From: CAYONP01 sp964405335
GTDB taxonomy: Bacteria > Armatimonadota > UBA10988
Assembly: GCA_964405335.1 (NCBI GenBank)
Contig: CAYONP010000007.1
Span: forward strand, 25,354 to 89,353
Length of the DNA: 64,000 nucleotides
Reading direction: 5' to 3'
Shown here one piece after another: positions 25,071 to 33,293 of this stretch; position 1 is the stretch's first letter; each line of letters opens with the position of its first letter. Under the pieces are notes generated by a model. It saw only the letters and a program-made list of their open reading frames with translations, had not been told where the DNA came from and ran no database searches. The translations under genes were made by a program, and so were the position numbers.

Positions 25071-25667
25071 ATGGGTGCTCGAGCGGTGACGCCGGTGGTA
25101 CGGCTGAACGACACGACCAAGACCCTCACGCAGGTGGTCCGGCTGTTGGTCAACGGCCTCATGGAGGACGCCTACGCCGACACCGCGGTGAGTGGCGAGC
25201 GAGTGACCGCGGCCCAGTTCGAGGTGCTGCGCTACATCGACCGCCACTGCCTGCCGACGGTCAAGCAGGTGGCCGAGGCGCTGCAGATCAGCAGCGCGGC
25301 GGCGACCAAGGCGATATCCGGCCTGGCCGACCTGCGCCCGGTGCCGTTGGTCGAGCGGACGCGTGGCGCTGACCGCCGCGAGGTTCGCCTACGCACCACC
25401 GCGGCCGGGCAGATGCTGGTCGAGCGCGTGCAGGACTCGTATGCCGACCGCATCGCGGCGGTGCTCGGCGAGCTGACGCGCGCCGAGCAGCAGTCGCTCG
25501 AGCTGGGCCTAAAGGCCTTTCTGCGCGCGGCGCTGACCTCGCCCGATCAGTGCGACGCGGCCTGCCTGCGCTGCGGGGTCGACCATGTCGACGACTGTCT
25601 GGTCCACCTGGCCGACACCACCCATGCCGGTGGTTCGGTGGCCGCGCTCGAACATCGGTCGCGATAG
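25071..25667 (+). CDS. MarR-type regulator with C-terminal four-cysteine cluster
   Basis: The 198-residue product has a winged helix-turn-helix at about 45-112 (AAQFEVLRYIDRH, VAEALQISSAAATKAISGLA, RGADRREVRLRTTAAG). The C-terminal tail has cysteines 161, 165, 168 and 176 (C-x3-C-x2-C-x7-C), which could bind an iron-sulfur cluster or another metal. Being first in the SUF operon and downstream of a dyad over the start site, it is probably the operon's Fe-S-responsive autoregulator, in a role like that of SufR or IscR in other bacteria but from a different family. ATG 25071 has AGGAG at 25058-25062. Confidence 0.85.
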   Translation: MGARAVTPVVRLNDTTKTLTQVVRLLVNGLMEDAYADTAVSGERVTAAQFEVLRYIDRHCLPTVKQVAEALQISSAAATKAISGLADLRPVPLVERTRGADRREVRLRTTAAGQMLVERVQDSYADRIAAVLGELTRAEQQSLELGLKAFLRAALTSPDQCDAACLRCGVDHVDDCLVHLADTTHAGGSVAALEHRSR

Positions 25668-25676
25668 GAGGCCCGG

Positions 25677-25988
25677 ATGGTCACCTCGGAAGCGGTCTAC
25701 GACGCGCTGCGCGAGTGCTACGACCCGGAGATCCCGATCAATATCTATGATCTGGGTCTGGTCTACGAGGTCGACATCGACGCGGCGCAGGTGCGGGTCG
25801 ACATGACCTTGACCTCGATCGGCTGCCCCCTGGCGGCCGAGCTGGTCGAGCAGGTGACCAACGCCGTGCGGGCGGTCGATGGAGTCGAGCAGGCGCAGGT
25901 GAACCTGGTCTGGTCGCCGCCCTGGACCCCGCAACTGGCGACCGACGAGGGCAAGCAGCAACTGGCGATGATGGGCATACCCGTCTGA
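25677..25988 (+). CDS. sufT: SufT-like MIP18/DUF59 family protein
   Basis: The 103-residue product has the DUF59 pattern YDPEIPINIYDLGLVYEVDI, then MTLTSIGCPLAAELVEQV with the conserved cysteine, and VNLVWSPPWTPQLATDEGK. SufT-type proteins help in Fe-S cluster assembly or delivery. AGGAGG precedes ATG 25677, nine bases after the regulator stop, so it is in the SUF operon. Confidence 0.9.
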   Translation: MVTSEAVYDALRECYDPEIPINIYDLGLVYEVDIDAAQVRVDMTLTSIGCPLAAELVEQVTNAVRAVDGVEQAQVNLVWSPPWTPQLATDEGKQQLAMMGIPV

Positions 25989-26005
25989 GCGAAGGACACG
26001 ACGAC

Positions 26006-26779
26006 ATGGCGATGCGCAAGGACCTGGTGATTGACGACCTGCGGGTCTCGGTCGATGAGACGCCCATCTTGAAGGGCCTGACGCTGACCGTCACCGGCGG
26101 CACGCGACAGGTGCTGATGGGCCCCAATGGCTCGGGCAAGTCGACCCTGGCTTACGCCCTGATGGGCCACCCGAGCTACACGGTGACCGGCGGGTCGGTG
26201 ACCTTCGGCGGCGAGGACATCCTCGACATGGAGCCCGACGAGCGGGCCAAGGCGGGGCTCTTCCTGGCTTTTCAGTACCCCAAGGAGATCACCGGCGTCA
26301 CGGTTTCGAGCTTCCTGCGCCAGGCGCTGTCGGCGGTCCGCGGCGAGGATGTCAGCCTGCGCGAGTTCTCGGCCCAACTGACGGCCAACATGAAGCGGCT
26401 GGAGATGAACTCCGAGTTCGCCCGCCGCTACCTGAACGAGGGCTTCAGCGGCGGTGAGCGGAAGCGCAATGAGATGCTGCAGCTGCTCTGCCTCTCGCCG
26501 CAGTTGGCCATCCTCGACGAGACCGACTCCGGTCTCGATGTCGAGATGCGGCAACTGGTCGCCGACGTGGTGCTCGAGATGCACGAGCAGCAGGGCACCG
26601 GGTTCCTGGTCGTCACGCACTACGAGGACGTGGTCCGGCAAATGCAGCCGGAGCGGGTCCACATCATGCTCGACGGCCGGGTTGTGACCAGCGGTGGCAT
26701 CGACCTGGTCGAGCGGCTCGGCGCCGAGAAGAACTGGGATTGGGTGGAAAAGGAGGCCGTGGCTCATGGCACAGCCTAA
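26006..26779 (+). CDS. sufC: Fe-S cluster assembly ATPase SufC
   Basis: The 257-residue ABC-type ATPase has Walker A GPNGSGKST, the signature FSGGERKRNEM, Walker B LAILDETDSGLD and the switch histidine in VVTHYED. SufC binds SufB and SufD and drives the conformational change that opens the scaffold for cluster building. It is the expected length and lies directly before sufB, which it overlaps by 14 bases. Confidence 0.97.
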   Translation: MAMRKDLVIDDLRVSVDETPILKGLTLTVTGGTRQVLMGPNGSGKSTLAYALMGHPSYTVTGGSVTFGGEDILDMEPDERAKAGLFLAFQYPKEITGVTVSSFLRQALSAVRGEDVSLREFSAQLTANMKRLEMNSEFARRYLNEGFSGGERKRNEMLQLLCLSPQLAILDETDSGLDVEMRQLVADVVLEMHEQQGTGFLVVTHYEDVVRQMQPERVHIMLDGRVVTSGGIDLVERLGAEKNWDWVEKEAVAHGTA

Positions 26780-28217
26780 GACACAGCAAGCTCAACCCGC
26801 ATCGGATCAGAACACGCAACTGCGTGAGATGCGCTCGGATTACGCCGAGCGGTACGGTTTCTTCGACGTGCGCGAGAACGTCTTTCAGACCGGCCACGGC
26901 TTGACCGAGGAGGTGGTCCGCGCGATCAGCGCGCAGAAGCACGAGCCGGCCTGGATGCTCGACAAGCGGCTCGAGGGCTACCGCCACTTTCTCGAGCGCC
27001 CGACCCCGACCTGGGGCGGCGATCTGAGCGGGATCAACTTCGACGACATCTGCTACTACGTGCGGCCGTCGGAGCGCCAGGAGACGACCTGGGACGAGGT
27101 GCCCGAGGACATCAAGCAGACCTTCGACAAGCTGGGTATCCCCGAGGCCGAGCGCCAGTCGATGCTCGGCGGCGTCGGCGCGCAGTACGACAGCGAGGTG
27201 GTCTACCACTCGCTGCGCGAGCAGTGGAAGTCGCAGGGCGTGATCTTCCTCTCGCCCGAGGAGGCGGTGCAGGAGCATCCCGAGGTGGTGCAGCAGTACT
27301 TCGGCACCATCATCCCCTACCACGACAACAAGTTCGCGGCGCTGAACACCGCGGTCTGGTCGGGCGGCAGCTACATCTACGTGCCGCCGGGCGTGCAGGT
27401 CGACATCCCGCTGCAGGCCTACTTCCGGATCAACTCCGAGAACGTCGGTCAGTTCGAGCGGACGCTGATCATCGTCGACGAGGGCGCCTTCGTGCACTAT
27501 GTCGAGGGCTGCACCGCGCCGATCTACAGCCGCGACAGCCTCCACTCGGCGGTCGTCGAGATCGTCGTCAAGCGCGGCGGGCGGTGCCGCTACACGACCA
27601 TCCAGAACTGGTCGAACAACGTCTACAACCTGGTCACCAAGCGGGCCGTGGCCTATGCCGACGCGACCATGGAGTGGGTCGACGCCAACCTGGGCAGCAA
27701 GCTGACCATGAAGTACCCGGCGGTCTACATGGTCGAGCCGGGCGCCCACGGCGAGATTCTCTCCATCGCCTTTGCCGGGCACGGCCAGCACCAGGATGCC
27801 GGCGGTAAGGTGGTCCACGCGGCGCCGCACACGACCAGCCGGATCATCAGCAAGTCGATCTCAAAGGACGGCGGTCGGGCCAGCTACCGCGGCCTGTGCA
27901 AGGTCTATCCGGGCTGCGAGCAGAGCCGCAGCAACGTCGTCTGCGACGCGCTGCTGCTCGATGAGGCGAGCCGCTCGGACACCTACCCCTACATCGAGGT
28001 CGAGGAGGACCGCACCCAGGTCGGCCACGAGGCCAGCGTCTCGAAGGTCGGCGAGGAGCAGTTGTTCTACCTGATGAGCCGCGGGCTCGACGAGGACACT
28101 GCCATCGGCCTGATCGTCAACGGCTTCATCGAGCCGATCGTCAAGGAACTGCCGATGGAGTATGCGGTCGAGATGAACCGCCTGATCGAGCTGCAGATGG
28201 AAGGCTCGATCGGCTGA
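26766..28217 (+). CDS. sufB: Fe-S cluster scaffold protein SufB
   Basis: The 483-residue product has the SufB beta-helix core: YVPPGVQVDIPLQAYFRINS, EGCTAPIYSRDSLHSAVVEI with the conserved cysteine region, TIQNWSNNVYNLVTKRA and EQLFYLMSRGLDEDTAIGL. It accepts sulfur and iron in the SufBCD complex. ATG 26766 lies inside the end of sufC; GGAGG at 26752-26756 is the likely ribosome binding site, though the spacing is long. Confidence 0.97.
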   Translation: MAQPKTQQAQPASDQNTQLREMRSDYAERYGFFDVRENVFQTGHGLTEEVVRAISAQKHEPAWMLDKRLEGYRHFLERPTPTWGGDLSGINFDDICYYVRPSERQETTWDEVPEDIKQTFDKLGIPEAERQSMLGGVGAQYDSEVVYHSLREQWKSQGVIFLSPEEAVQEHPEVVQQYFGTIIPYHDNKFAALNTAVWSGGSYIYVPPGVQVDIPLQAYFRINSENVGQFERTLIIVDEGAFVHYVEGCTAPIYSRDSLHSAVVEIVVKRGGRCRYTTIQNWSNNVYNLVTKRAVAYADATMEWVDANLGSKLTMKYPAVYMVEPGAHGEILSIAFAGHGQHQDAGGKVVHAAPHTTSRIISKSISKDGGRASYRGLCKVYPGCEQSRSNVVCDALLLDEASRSDTYPYIEVEEDRTQVGHEASVSKVGEEQLFYLMSRGLDEDTAIGLIVNGFIEPIVKELPMEYAVEMNRLIELQMEGSIG

Positions 28218-28240
28218 CCTGCCGCGATTGCGAGGAACCG

Positions 28241-29533
28241 ATGTCCGACACCACGGGGTTCAGTCGTGCCCGCGCCGAGGCGCTGTCCGAGCGCCTGGCC
28301 GAACCCGACTGGTTCCGCCGCCGCCGCCTGGCCGCCGCTGCCGCCTATGCCGACACGCCGTTCCCGAGCGACAAGGCCGAGGACTGGCGGCGGGTCAACC
28401 TCGGCGCCATCGACTTCGACAGCTACGCCGTCGCCGCGCCGAACGGCACGCCGGCGCGGGGCGGCGAGCCGACCGACGCCGCCGGTCTGATCCGCGCCGT
28501 CGACGGCCGGGTGACCGAATGCCGGCTGTCGCGCGAGGCGACCGACGCCGGCGTGGTGCTGACCTCGCTGGCCGAGGCGGCCCGGACGCACGAGGACCTG
28601 GTCCGGCGCTACTGGATGACCGCCGCGGTGTCGCCCGAGGAGAGCAAGTTCACGCTGCTCCACGCCGCCTTCGTCAACACCGGCACGTTTCTCTACGTGC
28701 CCCGCGGCGTGCGGCTCACCGCGCCGATCGTCTCGCGCGTCGAGCTGACCCACGGCGGCGTCGGCTCGTTTCACCACACCCTGGCAATCGTCGAAGACGA
28801 GGCCGAGGCCGAGCTGATCGACGAGTCTCGTGGCGGCGGCGAGGGCGGGGCGCTGAGCGTGCCGGTGGCCGAGGTGTTCGCCGGCCGCGGCGCGCGCGCC
28901 GGTTATCACGCGGTGCAGAACTGGTCGCGCGGCGTCTATGAGTTCGCGGTGCGGCGGCTCTGCGTCGGCGCCGATTCGGCCGGCCGGCTGTCCGACCTGG
29001 CCCTCGGCGGCACCGCCGGCAAGGTCTTTGTCGGCGCGGTGCTCGAAGGGCGCGGCGCGCGCTGCGACCTGTATGGCATGTACTTCCCCGAGGCGGGGCA
29101 GCAGTTCGACTACACCACGTTGCAGGACCACCGCGTGCCGAACTGCGTCAGCAACCTGCTGTTCAAGGGCGCGCTGGCCAACCGCGCGCGGTCGGCCTTC
29201 CGGGGGGTCATCCGGGTTCACCCCGAGGCGCAGCAGACCGACGCCTACCAGACCAACAACAACCTGTTGCTCGGCGACGAGGCGCGGGCCGACTCGATGC
29301 CGGTGCTCGAAATCGAGGCCGACGACGTGAAGTGCTCGCACGGCGCGACGCTGTCCAGTGTCGACGCCGAGGACCTGTTCTATCTCACCAGCCGCGGGCT
29401 GCCACGCGACTTGGCCCAGCGGCTGATCATCGGCGGCTTCTTCGAGCCGATCCTCGACCAATTGCCGTCGGCCTCGCTGCGCGAGCGGGTGCAGGCGCAG
29501 GTTATGGGGCGGATCGCGCGGCAGGATCATTGA
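28241..29533 (+). CDS. sufD: Fe-S cluster assembly protein SufD
   Basis: The 430-residue product matches SufD: FPSDKAEDWRRVNLGAID at the N-terminus, TFLYVPRGVRLTAPI in the beta-helix, and KCSHGATLSSVDAEDLFYLT with the conserved cysteine and histidine near the C-terminus. It pairs with SufB and SufC. It starts 23 bases after sufB, keeping the order sufC-sufB-sufD. Confidence 0.95.
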   Translation: MSDTTGFSRARAEALSERLAEPDWFRRRRLAAAAAYADTPFPSDKAEDWRRVNLGAIDFDSYAVAAPNGTPARGGEPTDAAGLIRAVDGRVTECRLSREATDAGVVLTSLAEAARTHEDLVRRYWMTAAVSPEESKFTLLHAAFVNTGTFLYVPRGVRLTAPIVSRVELTHGGVGSFHHTLAIVEDEAEAELIDESRGGGEGGALSVPVAEVFAGRGARAGYHAVQNWSRGVYEFAVRRLCVGADSAGRLSDLALGGTAGKVFVGAVLEGRGARCDLYGMYFPEAGQQFDYTTLQDHRVPNCVSNLLFKGALANRARSAFRGVIRVHPEAQQTDAYQTNNNLLLGDEARADSMPVLEIEADDVKCSHGATLSSVDAEDLFYLTSRGLPRDLAQRLIIGGFFEPILDQLPSASLRERVQAQVMGRIARQDH

Positions 29534-29549
29534 CCGCGAGGTGACCGCC

Positions 29550-30401
29550 ATGAGTGACTATGCCCACCCCGAGGTGCTGGTCTCGACCGACTGGGTGGCC
29601 GAGAACCTGCACCGCACCGGCGACGTCCGCATCGTCGAGTCCGATGAGGATGTGCTGCTGTATGACATCGGCCACATCCCGAACGCCGTCAAGATCGACT
29701 GGCAGGCCGACCTGCAGGATCCGGTGATTCGCGACTACATCGACGCCGACCGCTTCGCCGAGCTGTGCGCTCGCGCCGGCATCGGCAACACGACGACGGT
29801 GGTCTTCTACGGCGACAAGTTCAACTGGTGGGCCTGCTATGCGCTGTGGACCTTCAAGCTGTTCGGCCACGCCGACTGCCGGATCATGAACGGCGGGCGG
29901 CAGCGCTGGGTCGACGAGGGCCGTGAGCTGACCACCGAGGTGCCCACGCCGGCGCCGGCCGAGTACCGCGCACCGAGCGACAACACGGCGGCGATCCGCG
30001 CCTTCCGCGACGATGTGCGGGCCCACCTGGCGCGGGGCGGCCGGCTGGTCGACGTGCGCTCGCCGGGCGAGTACAGCGGCGAGTTGCTGCACATGCCCGA
30101 CTATCCGCAGGAGGGCGCGCTGCGCGGCGGCCACATCCCCACCGCGGTCAACATTCCGTGGGCCAAGGCGGTGGGCGAGGACGGGCGGTTCAAGCCCGAG
30201 CCCGAGCTGCGCGAGCTCTACGCCGACCTGCTCGACGGCGACGAAGTGATCGCCTACTGCCGCATCGGCGAGCGTTCGAGCCTGACCTGGTTCGTGCTCC
30301 GCTACCTGCTCGGCCACGAGAAGGTGCGCAACTACGACGGCTCGTGGACGGAGTGGGGCAACCTGGTTGGCGCGCCGGTGAGGCAAGGTCCGGAGCCGTA
30401 A
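29550..30401 (+). CDS. Thiosulfate sulfurtransferase (two-domain rhodanese)
   Basis: The 283-residue product has two rhodanese domains. The N-terminal one (VSTDWVAENL, YDIGHIPNAVKIDWQADLQD) is without a catalytic cysteine, and the C-terminal one has the active-site loop YCRIGERSSLTWF with the persulfide-carrying cysteine. It should move sulfane sulfur, for example from thiosulfate. Its place 16 bases after sufD, where a cysteine desulfurase is usual, suggests a link to sulfur supply for the SUF system, by inference. ATG 29550 fits GAGGTGA better than GTG 29541. Confidence 0.9.
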   Translation: MSDYAHPEVLVSTDWVAENLHRTGDVRIVESDEDVLLYDIGHIPNAVKIDWQADLQDPVIRDYIDADRFAELCARAGIGNTTTVVFYGDKFNWWACYALWTFKLFGHADCRIMNGGRQRWVDEGRELTTEVPTPAPAEYRAPSDNTAAIRAFRDDVRAHLARGGRLVDVRSPGEYSGELLHMPDYPQEGALRGGHIPTAVNIPWAKAVGEDGRFKPEPELRELYADLLDGDEVIAYCRIGERSSLTWFVLRYLLGHEKVRNYDGSWTEWGNLVGAPVRQGPEP

Positions 30402-30825
30402 CCGTCCGGGGCGCGGGCGTCCTCGCCCGCTCCGATGCCGGCGGGGACGCCGGCGGTCCGTTGTCCGTCGGGGACGCCGGCGGCCCAAGGTAGGGCGCGT
30501 TCGCCGAACGCGCCGGTGCCGGCGGGGACGCCGGCGGTCCATTCGGGGCGCGGGCGTCCCCGCCCGCTCCGATGCCGGTGAGCCGGTTGGCGGCGGNNNN
30601 NNNNNNNNNNNNNNNNNNNNNNNNNNNNNNNNNNNNNNNNNNNNNNNNNNNNNNNNNNNNNNNNNNNNNNNNNNNNNNNNNNNNNNNNNNNNNNNNTTCG
30701 GGGCGCGGGCGTCCCCGCCCGCTCCGATGCCGGTGAGCCGGTTGGCGGCGGCCGGGGACGGCCGCGCTCCGTCGGTCGCGCTCCGTCGGTCGCGCTCCGT
30801 CGGTCGCGCTGGGAAGGAACAGGTC
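30402..30825. repeat. Intergenic block of GC-rich repeats around an N run
   Basis: This space between the rhodanese and Rieske genes holds several copies of GCGGGCGTCCCCGCCCGCTCCG and GCCGGCGGGGACGCCGGCGG. After the N run there is a threefold CGCTCCGTCGGT tandem repeat at about 30768-30805. I see no gene in it. The family is the same as at 24914-24987. Confidence 0.75.
30597..30696. other. 100-base N run with identical 55-bp flanks
   Basis: The 55 bases before the gap (30542-30596) and the 55 after it (30697-30751) are identical. A run of exactly 100 N is a scaffolder default, so its length is not a measurement. Confidence 0.95.
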
Positions 30826-31137
30826 GTGCCAGAGCCAGTCGTCGTCGCGAAACTGAGTGACCTGCCGCCGGGCGAGATGATCCGCGTCTATGTCGACGGC
30901 CGGCCGATCGCCCTGTTCAACGTCGACGGCGTGGTCTACGCCACGTCGGACGAGTGCAGCCACGACGTCGCGTCGCTGTCACATGGCTATCTTGAGGGGC
31001 ACATCGTTACCTGCCCGCGCCACTTCGCCAAGTTCGACGTGCGGACGGGCAAGAACCTCTGCTTTCCCGCCGTCACGCCGGTCAAGAGCTACCCGGTGAC
31101 GATTGTCGGCGACGAGGTGGCGGTCGACGTCTCCTGA
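30826..31137 (+). CDS. Rieske [2Fe-2S] ferredoxin
   Basis: The 103-residue product has the two Rieske ligand motifs, ECSHD (Cys-x-His) and CPRHFAKFD (Cys-x2-His), in a compact single domain. It resembles the small Rieske ferredoxins of dioxygenase and nitrite reductase systems, which often sit with suf genes. GTG 30826 is chosen because AAGGA is well placed before it and the conserved domain starts at once. It lies downstream of the SUF genes in the same direction, but repeats and an N run separate it. It overlaps the convergent ppk gene by 49 bases. Confidence 0.9.
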   Translation: MPEPVVVAKLSDLPPGEMIRVYVDGRPIALFNVDGVVYATSDECSHDVASLSHGYLEGHIVTCPRHFAKFDVRTGKNLCFPAVTPVKSYPVTIVGDEVAVDVS

Positions 31138-33173
31138 CGCGCGGCGGCGGCCATCAGCTTGGCCTGGGCATCGAACCCGCGTCCGTCGAGCTGCTCCCAA
31201 GAGCCGTCGCGGCGCTGCCGCCAGACTCCCTGCCTGGCCTTCAGGTAGACCTCGAGGATGCGGATCACCTTGCGCCTCAGCCGCTTGTCGAGCACCGGCA
31301 CCATCTGCTCGATCCGGTGATCGAGATTGCGGTACATCCAGTCGGCGGTGCCAAGATAGAGCTTGTCGTCGCCAGCGTTGCGGAACCAGAACACGCGCGA
31401 ATGCTCGAGGAACGGCCCGAGCACGCTGCGCACGCGCAGATGGTCATGCGCGCCGGGCACCAGCGAGCACTCGCCGCGGATGATCAGATCGATCTCGACC
31501 CCCGCATCGGCGGCGGCGTAGAGCGCCTCGATCAGCGGGATGTCGGCCAGCGCGTTCATCTTGGCCACAATCCGCCCGCCGCGGCCGGCGCGCGCATGCT
31601 CGATCTCGCCCGCGATCAGGTCGAGGAAGCACTGCCGCATGTCGGTTGGCGCGACGACGATGTGACGCAGGTAGGGCATCTCGGCGTAGCCGGTGAGGAA
31701 GTTGAACAGCTCAATCACATCGGTGCAGATCTCGGGGTGGGCGGTGAACAGCCCGATGTCGGTGTAGCGCCGCGCCGTCTGGCTGTTGTAGTCGCCGGTG
31801 GAGAGGTGGGCATAGGGCCGCAGGCCGGTCTCCTCTTCGCGCACCACCAGCGCCATGTGGGTGTGGATTTTGACCCCGACAAAGCCGTAGCTGGTGTGGA
31901 TGCCATGCTCGGCCAGCCGCCGCGCCCACTCGATGTTGGCCGCCTCGTCGAGCCGGGCCTTGAGCTCAATCAGGACGGCCACCTCCTTGCCCGCGTCGGC
32001 GGCGCGCATCAGCGCCGCGAAAGTCGGCTCCTGGTCGCAGGTGCGGTAGAGGCTGAGTTTGATCCCAAGCACCCGCGGATCGTCGGCGGCGGCCTCGATG
32101 AAGCGCAGCACCGTCGCCTCATACGACTCGAACGGATGATGCACGATCAGCCCGCCGCGGCGGATGCGGTCGAACAGCTCCGCCGGTGGCCGGCGCTGCC
32201 GCCCGAACGCCGGGTGCGCCGCCGGCCGCCACGCCGGGCGGCGGGTGATCGGCAGCTCCATCGCCGCCAGGGTGCGCAGGTCGCTCAGGCCGAGCAGGCC
32301 GTCGACGGGGTAGACGTCCTCGGTGGGTAGCCGGAACTCCTCGATCAGCAGTTGCAGCGCCTCGTCGGGTAGGCCGGGGTCAATCTCGAGCCGCACCACC
32401 GGCGCAAACCGCCGCTCGCGCACCATGTCGACGGCGTAATCGAGCAGGTCGTCGGCCGCCGCCTCGTCGCGCGGCACGTCGGCGTTGCGGGTGGTGCGGA
32501 AGGCGTGCGCGCTGCGGATGGTCATCTGGCCGAACAGCCGCTCGAGGTGCGCGGCAATCAACTGTTCCAGCGGCACGAACTGGTTCGGTTCGCCGGTGGG
32601 CACAAACCGTGGTCGGTTCGAGGGCACTTTGACCCGGGCAAACACCGGCGCCTCGTCGCGGTGCTCGACCAGCACGGCCAGCGAGATGCTCAGGTTGCGG
32701 ACGAACGGGAACGGCCGGCCCGGATCGACGGCGAGCGGGGTCAGCACGGGGAACAGCTCGTCTTCGAAGTAGCGGTCGAGCCAGTCGCGCTGCTTGCCCC
32801 GCACGGCCGGCAGATCGACGATGAACACGCCCTGGCGGGCCAGCTCGGGCCGCAGCAGCTCGGCCCAGCAGCGCTGCATCTCGGCGCGCATGGTGCGGAC
32901 GATGCGCCGCACCTCGGCCAGCTCATCGGCGGCGTTGAGCGGCCACGGCTCGCTGCGCGGCAGGCCCAGCTCGACCTCGCGCCGCAGCGCGCCGGCCCGC
33001 TTCATGAAGAAGCCATCCAGGTTGTCGCCGGCGATGCCCAGCGCGTCGAGCCGCTCGGCCAAGCTCAACCGCCCATCGAACGCGCGGTCGAGCACGCGTT
33101 GATTGAACGCCAACCAACTCACCTGGCGACTGATCAGGTGCGGCGTCGAAACCACCTCAGGCTGTGCGGCCAT
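31089..33173 (-). CDS. ppk1: Polyphosphate kinase 1
   Basis: The 694-residue product has the PPK1 domains in order: N-terminal SWLAFNQRVLDRA, the head domain with LFPVLTPLAVDPGRPFPFV, and the catalytic part with PFESYEATVLRFIEAAADDP, LYRTCDQEP, KARLDEAANIEWARRL, HLSTGDYNSQTARRYTD and MYRNLDHRIEQMVPVLDKRL. It makes polyphosphate from ATP. The autophosphorylation motif, usually HxK, reads VKIHTHMALVV here, so the lysine is a histidine. ATG 33173 is the first methionine before the conserved N-terminus. The same frame stays open far upstream, under the GH38 gene, but that part has no PPK similarity. Confidence 0.93.
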   Translation of the reverse strand: MAAQPEVVSTPHLISRQVSWLAFNQRVLDRAFDGRLSLAERLDALGIAGDNLDGFFMKRAGALRREVELGLPRSEPWPLNAADELAEVRRIVRTMRAEMQRCWAELLRPELARQGVFIVDLPAVRGKQRDWLDRYFEDELFPVLTPLAVDPGRPFPFVRNLSISLAVLVEHRDEAPVFARVKVPSNRPRFVPTGEPNQFVPLEQLIAAHLERLFGQMTIRSAHAFRTTRNADVPRDEAAADDLLDYAVDMVRERRFAPVVRLEIDPGLPDEALQLLIEEFRLPTEDVYPVDGLLGLSDLRTLAAMELPITRRPAWRPAAHPAFGRQRRPPAELFDRIRRGGLIVHHPFESYEATVLRFIEAAADDPRVLGIKLSLYRTCDQEPTFAALMRAADAGKEVAVLIELKARLDEAANIEWARRLAEHGIHTSYGFVGVKIHTHMALVVREEETGLRPYAHLSTGDYNSQTARRYTDIGLFTAHPEICTDVIELFNFLTGYAEMPYLRHIVVAPTDMRQCFLDLIAGEIEHARAGRGGRIVAKMNALADIPLIEALYAAADAGVEIDLIIRGECSLVPGAHDHLRVRSVLGPFLEHSRVFWFRNAGDDKLYLGTADWMYRNLDHRIEQMVPVLDKRLRRKVIRILEVYLKARQGVWRQRRDGSWEQLDGRGFDAQAKLMAAAARQETSTATSSPTIVTG

Positions 33174-33212
33174 GGGACGCCGGGTTCGCCCCCGCCCCGG
33201 CCGACTCCTTGT

Positions 33213-33249
33213 CCCCGAATCAATGGGGTCCGTCCCTATTGATTCGGGG
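33213..33249. repeat. Short element with perfect 12-bp inverted ends
   Basis: CCCCGAATCAAT (33213-33224) and ATTGATTCGGGG (33238-33249) pair perfectly around a 13-base loop, between the divergent ppk1 and GH38 genes. It resembles the other small inverted-repeat elements of this window. Confidence 0.7.
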
Positions 33250-33293
33250 AGGCGGCTGGGATGAGGCGGTGAAGCTCGGGTGCGGAGTTGCCT

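Noticed and set aside
30727..30825. N-terminal extension of the Rieske ferredoxin
   Set aside because: These codons come from the CGCTCCGTCGGT repeat, and a better start with ribosome binding site is at 30826.
31317..32330. 337-residue plus-strand open frame
   Set aside because: It lies wholly antisense to ppk1 and has shadow-type composition.
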